A stretch of DNA of 8,243 nucleotides from assembly GCA_030019105.1 (NCBI GenBank), contig JASEGY010000139.1:1-8243 (forward strand), written 5' to 3'. The notes beneath the pieces were generated by a model. That model saw only the letters and a program-made list of their open reading frames with translations, did not search any database and had not been told where the DNA came from. The position numbers and the translations under genes were made by a program. Shown here piece by piece: positions 5,314 through 8,243 of this stretch; position 1 is the stretch's first letter, and every line of letters starts with the position of its first letter. The DNA is from a bacterium (GTDB lineage Bacteria; UBA9089; JASEGY01).

Positions 5314-5469
5314 CTATTTATGACCGTGCTGAGTATAATAACCATACCGGCTTTCGAACCGGTCAGGATAGACCTGGATGAACTCTTCAAAGTTCTTCTC
5401 GATAATCTGGTAAAACTTTGAGGCTTTAGGTTGCCGCTGTCTATATACTCCCTTGATGGTTGTAGCCAT
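5314..5469 (-). pseudogene. IS91-type transposase, N-terminal stump
   Basis: A 51-codon frame beginning MATTIKGVYRQRQPKASKFY and continuing to EEFIQVYPDRFESRYGYY. This matches the opening of IS91-family (Y2, zinc-binding) transposases as I remember them, ahead of the cysteine-rich zinc motif. The sequence leaves the family after RYGYY and ends TQHGHK. The zinc-binding region and the whole HUH/Y2 catalytic domain are missing, so it cannot act in transposition. GGAG lies 7 nt before the ATG, so the 5' end looks native. It sits between the murG stump and a hairpin of 7-nt units, suggesting that an insertion was later deleted from its 3' side. Confidence 0.62.
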
Positions 5470-5511
5470 AAGAAAGCTCCAGTTAACAAAACTCCAGAGA
5501 ATTCGGCTCTC

Positions 5512-5724
5512 TTAAGTGTAAGAAAAAAAATACCGGCGGAGTTTTCCTGTCCGGATGGCAGTAAAAGGGATGCCTTTAGCACGAGAGACCTCCGCCTCCA
5601 TCCCCCTGGAGCTGCCTACATAGAGGATACTCACGGCCGGCTCACGTTTAAGCAGCGATTCTATCACAGCTATTGCCGGCGCCGTGTGCCCACCGCTTCC
5701 TCCGCCTGTCACCAATATTCGCAT
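5512..5724 (-). pseudogene. murG: murG N-terminal stump
   Basis: A 70-codon frame that opens exactly like MurG, the GT28 transferase that adds GlcNAc to lipid I to make lipid II at the membrane. MRILVTGGGSGGHTAPAIAV carries the glycine-rich GGGSGGH loop (8-14), followed by ILYVGSSRGMEAEV (about 34-47) and IRTGKLRRYF (about 57-66). Intact MurG is about 350-370 residues. Here the sequence breaks after LRRYF at a run of eight T residues and stops. Removing one T does not restore MurG-like sequence, so this is truncation rather than a simple frameshift. The ATG lies 33 nt after the radical SAM stop codon with only a weak GGAT site. MurG is essential in walled bacteria, so a complete copy should exist elsewhere in the genome. 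Confidence 0.8.
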
Positions 5725-5757
5725 TTTTATTCATCCGGGTGTAGCGCAGCAGCTCAG

Positions 5758-7200
5758 TTAAGCTCTCCTTCGCTCCAAGGCAGTTCTGAGCGCGCCAGTG
5801 AAGAATTTCCAGTTTTGCTTCACTGCGCTTGGCGAACGAAGTTGCTTTATCTTCCGCCATATAGCTCCTGGGCTAAACAAGTTCTTCGATAGATGTTCAG
5901 AACGCAGTCTTCTGAACTCGGGAAAGCCCATCTGAGGTTGGCACAGCAAAGGTGTATTCGGGGGAGAGCTAAGAAACTCGTTCTCTTCATTGTAATAGGG
6001 TTTCGTCCATGAAAAGTCTGGGGGTAAATACCCCTTCTCCCTAGCATACTGTTCCACCAGAGTTCCAGGATAGATCTGAATACCAACCCCCCCACCAACG
6101 AGTGAAATCTTCTCCTGATGCTCCTTTATGAATCGTTTCGTCATCTGGACATCTTCCCACGTCTCGCCAATGTGGCCGTAAGTAAAGAATACCTTGGTGT
6201 AGATACCTAATTCGGAAGTCCAGTTCAGCACATTTTCTACCTGCTCAAGCGTGATGCCTTTTCGCATCAACTTAAGCACTTTGGGACTTGCGGATTCCAC
6301 GCCGAAATCCACGTAATAGCAGCCGGCTTTTTTCATCTTTTCGAGCAAGCTCCGGTCCATTGTGTTAACCCGTATTTCGCATTCCCAGGGGAAATCGAAC
6401 CCCCTTCTCATAAACTCATCGCACAACGACTCGACATGCCCTCTGTCTATCGTCAAAGTGCTGTCGAATATCTTGATCCCAGCCACATTGTACTTATTGA
6501 ATAGCATCTCGATCTCATCTGCCACGTTCTTGGCCGATCGTTTGGTATACTGAGAGCCCCAAATCATTTTTGCAGAGCAGAAAGAGCATTTCATAGGACA
6601 CCCTCGCGACGTCATTATGTAGGTCCCTGGTACGTCCAGGAAGTCCATCTTCAGATCGTAGTTGCTCATCTTGACAAGATGCCTCGCCGGAAAAGGCAAC
6701 AAATCCAAATCCTGGATTCGCGGTCTGTTATGATTATGTTGGATATTACTTCCTTTTCGATAGCTGATACCTAACACATCATCCAGTCTCATCCTTCGAT
6801 CGATCACGGCCTTTGCCAGGTCAACAACGGTTTGATCTCCTTCATTCCGGACAATGACGTCCATGTCGGGTACGTCCGCAAGTATTTCCTCCGCTGTGAA
6901 CGTCGCGTGTGGCCCGCCGTATCCTGTAACAATCGATGAATCGACCGTCTTACATATGTGAGCTAATTCAAAGCTTTGGAATCTCGTGGGAGTGGTTCCG
7001 GTAATACAAACTATCTTGGGCTGCTGCTCTTCAATGAGGCCCTTGATATCAATGTTTTCACAATCGAGGTCGACAACCTTGACCGCGTAACCTTCTCTTT
7101 CGAGAATGGCCGCCAGGCACAGAAGCCCCACAGGAGGCATGGTTCCGCATCCAACAACAATGAATTCGTTTTTTGGATTCACACAGAGTATGTCGATCAT
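5758..7200 (-). CDS. B12-binding-type radical SAM protein
   Basis: A complete 480-residue enzyme. Residues about 1-140 form a cobalamin-binding-like Rossmann domain: MPPVGLLCLAAILEREGYAV (21-40), VVDLD, GYGGPHAT (93-100) and NEGDQT (119-124). No DxHxxG motif is seen, as is common in this class. The radical SAM TIM barrel follows, with the 4Fe-4S motif CPMKCSFC (Cys201, Cys205, Cys208) preceded by TSRG, then KIFDSTL, a CEIRVNT strand and YYVDFGVESAS. The family includes methyltransferases and BchE-like cyclases. The substrate cannot be deduced here. I start at the ATG at 7200 because AAAGGAG lies 8 nt upstream and the family N-terminus begins there. The frame stays open upstream to 7521, but that extension is non-homologous and overlaps repeats and the nuclease remnant. 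No biosynthetic partners are in the window. Confidence 0.88.
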   Translation of the reverse strand: MIDILCVNPKNEFIVVGCGTMPPVGLLCLAAILEREGYAVKVVDLDCENIDIKGLIEEQQPKIVCITGTTPTRFQSFELAHICKTVDSSIVTGYGGPHATFTAEEILADVPDMDVIVRNEGDQTVVDLAKAVIDRRMRLDDVLGISYRKGSNIQHNHNRPRIQDLDLLPFPARHLVKMSNYDLKMDFLDVPGTYIMTSRGCPMKCSFCSAKMIWGSQYTKRSAKNVADEIEMLFNKYNVAGIKIFDSTLTIDRGHVESLCDEFMRRGFDFPWECEIRVNTMDRSLLEKMKKAGCYYVDFGVESASPKVLKLMRKGITLEQVENVLNWTSELGIYTKVFFTYGHIGETWEDVQMTKRFIKEHQEKISLVGGGVGIQIYPGTLVEQYAREKGYLPPDFSWTKPYYNEENEFLSSPPNTPLLCQPQMGFPEFRRLRSEHLSKNLFSPGAIWRKIKQLRSPSAVKQNWKFFTGALRTALERRRA

Positions 7201-7210
7201 TTCACTCACT

Positions 7211-7217
7211 CCTTTTC
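7211..7217 (-). promoter_or_regulatory. Ribosome binding site that fixes the radical SAM start
   Basis: The minus strand carries AAAAGGAG followed by about 8 nt and then the ATG at 7200. This decides in favour of the 480-residue protein over a 587-residue reading of the same open frame. Confidence 0.7.
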
Positions 7218-7237
7218 TTTCCTTGCTGTCCTGATTG

Positions 7238-7269
7238 AACCACAAAGCACACAAGTGGTCTTTGTGGTT
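7238..7269. repeat. 10-bp hairpin upstream of the radical SAM gene
   Basis: AACCACAAAG (7238-7247) is exactly complementary to CTTTGTGGTT (7260-7269), with a 12-nt loop. It lies about 40-70 nt before the radical SAM start, within its likely leader. No T tract follows it, so it is not an obvious terminator. It could be a leader structure or another dispersed repeat. Confidence 0.6.
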
Positions 7270-7404
7270 AGAACGGATGTTCCCTGCGGATAAGTTAGAT
7301 AATGCCTTCCACAACAAGAGCTTAAGCTGCCATGCAGCCGAAATGAGCCCCCAAGTGGGATTGCTACTCGCAGAGAATTTTTTCTCCGACAGACTGCTAG
7401 TACT

Positions 7405-7500
7405 GCTCGGCGGAAGTTCCCCGCCGGTTACAGAAACCAGGTTTTTTGAAAAAACCTGGTTTCTCAGACTCCTCAAACCGACGAGGGATTTCCGCCGAGC
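7405..7500. repeat. 96-bp composite inverted-repeat element truncating the nuclease gene
   Basis: Imperfect 29-bp inverted ends (7405-7433 against 7472-7500, 23 matches, including a perfect 11-bp tip GCTCGGCGGAA) enclose a full 33-bp palindrome. The nuclease homology ends a few bases outside the element, at the codons for EDYY, so the insertion appears to be the break point. Confidence 0.72.
7432..7464 (+). repeat. 33-bp nested palindromic repeat, copy 4
   Basis: Identical base for base to the copy at 1166-1198. It is nested inside the 96-bp element and read on the minus strand as KPGFFKKPGF at the end of the truncated nuclease frame. Confidence 0.9.
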
Positions 7501-8243
7501 TGTAGTAGTAGTCCTCTTCATCTACAGTGATTCTTTTCTGGCGGGCCACAAACGTAAACCCAACGCCAATCTCTAAGATAAAACTTTCCAACTCTCGCAA
7601 GATTGCCGCTTCCATATCCGTTTCACCGTAAGTGTCCTTGAGTCCTAAGAAATCGAGAAAATAGGGATCACGCAAGACCAGGTCTGGTGTGAGCTTATCT
7701 TCCTCTCGCAAAGCGGCCAGTTCCTTTTGGGCCAATTCTTCAGGCTTTTTTGAAAGAGCAGTGCGCTCATAAAGCATGCCTGCGATCTTTTGTCGAAGGG
7801 TACGGACGCTCCACCGCTCAATCCGACACATTTCTGCATAGAAATCACGTTGGAGATCGTCTTTAAGAGGAATTATTTCGACAAAATGACTCCAGCTCAA
7901 TTGTCTCGACAGTGTCGAGACAATCGCCTCTTCAGGAAAAACCTCGGCAAAATGAACCATCCGAAACAGATTTGGGCGAGAAAAGCCGTTCCCAAATTCT
8001 TCGACCAATTGTCTCGACAGCGTCACGACAATTTCCTGACCGTATTCCGCCCGCTTTTCCCTTAAAATATCCTGCCGGATCCTCTGGCCTGCTTTCCAAT
8101 ATAGCATTACCAGCGCTGAATTTACCAACCGCGCAACGTTCTGCCGGGTTTCGATAATCAGTGTCCTTAAATCGCACAGCAGTTGATTCGTATCCTCTTC
8201 AAAAGTTATGGTAGAACCCGTTCAGGTTGTCAGGTTCAGAGGT

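Larger units (their letters stand above)
7397..8221 (-). pseudogene. DUF1016/YhcG-type PDDEXK nuclease, truncated
   Basis: The N-terminal DUF1016 domain is well preserved: LVNSALVMLYWKAGQRI, then ILREKRAEYGQEIVVTLSRQ, FSRPNLFRMVHFAEVF, and the hallmark LSWSHFVEIIPLKD. The linker and the first part of the PDDEXK nuclease domain follow (DPYFLDFLGL, then RELESFILEIGVGFTFVARQ and ITVDEEDYY). Family members continue for roughly 100 residues with the catalytic D-x-K region. Here the frame enters a 96-bp repeat element and ends EKPGFFKKPGF, then a stop at 7397. The active site is therefore incomplete. The 5' end is also abnormal: homology (CDLRTLIIETRQNVAR) extends upstream of a TTG at 8128 with no ATG before an in-frame stop at 8222-8224. 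It is probably a nonfunctional remnant of a family linked to restriction-type or defence loci. Confidence 0.82.

Noticed and set aside
5301..5582. 93-residue minus-strand frame across the murG and transposase stumps
   Set aside because: It is out of frame with both recognisable stumps and shows no family similarity. Shifting one base at the T8 run leads into it but does not rebuild MurG.
5431..5892. 153-residue plus-strand frame
   Set aside because: It is antisense to the transposase stump, the murG stump and the 3' end of the radical SAM gene, with no recognisable domain.
7201..7521. 107-residue N-terminal extension of the radical SAM protein
   Set aside because: The open frame continues upstream, but the extension has no family similarity, runs through the palindromic element and overlaps the nuclease remnant. 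A good ribosome site precedes the ATG at 7200.

Overview
The window looks like a chromosomal segment from an uncultured bacterium of moderate GC. No rRNA, tRNA or other marker allows a firm taxonomic call. Shine-Dalgarno sites are clear (AAGGAGG-, GGAGGA- and AAGGAG-type), so the host uses ordinary bacterial initiation. Gene density is low and small palindromic repeats are abundant, as in genomes rich in MITE-like elements and decaying genes.

Layout. Two plus-strand genes open the window: a histone-deacetylase-family zinc hydrolase (123-1166) and a DUF5665-type small membrane protein (1217-1552). Everything after that is on the minus strand. A convergent, repeat-filled gap (1553-1985) leads to a small secreted Cys/His protein resembling DUF2946 (1986-2306). 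Next comes a toxin-antitoxin pair: an intact AbrB/MazE-type antitoxin (2851-3117) with a strong promoter, and a RelE/ParE-like toxin (2383-2847) split by a repeat-rich insert. A 137-bp palindromic element (3237-3373) separates this pair from an intact creD (3379-4791). The next gap, 4792-5313, holds a 170-bp element with 32-bp inverted ends and a hairpin built from 7-nt units. Then come two gene stumps, the N-terminus of an IS91-type transposase (5314-5469) and the N-terminus of murG (5512-5724). A complete B12-binding-type radical SAM protein (5758-7200) lies upstream of them. The window ends in a DUF1016/YhcG-type nuclease gene (7397-8221) that has lost its catalytic C-terminal part at a 96-bp composite element.

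The strongest unifying signal is a 33-bp nested palindrome: three intact copies (two identical and 6.2 kb apart) and one degraded copy. Two intact copies are read in frame as the C-terminal tails of proteins (the HDAC-like enzyme and the DUF1016 fragment), much as Rickettsia palindromic elements are. At least four other inverted-repeat structures fill the gaps. Four of the coding regions are broken. I see no complete new multi-gene system. The interest lies in the repeat families and how they sit in or next to broken genes, and in an orphan radical SAM enzyme of unknown substrate.
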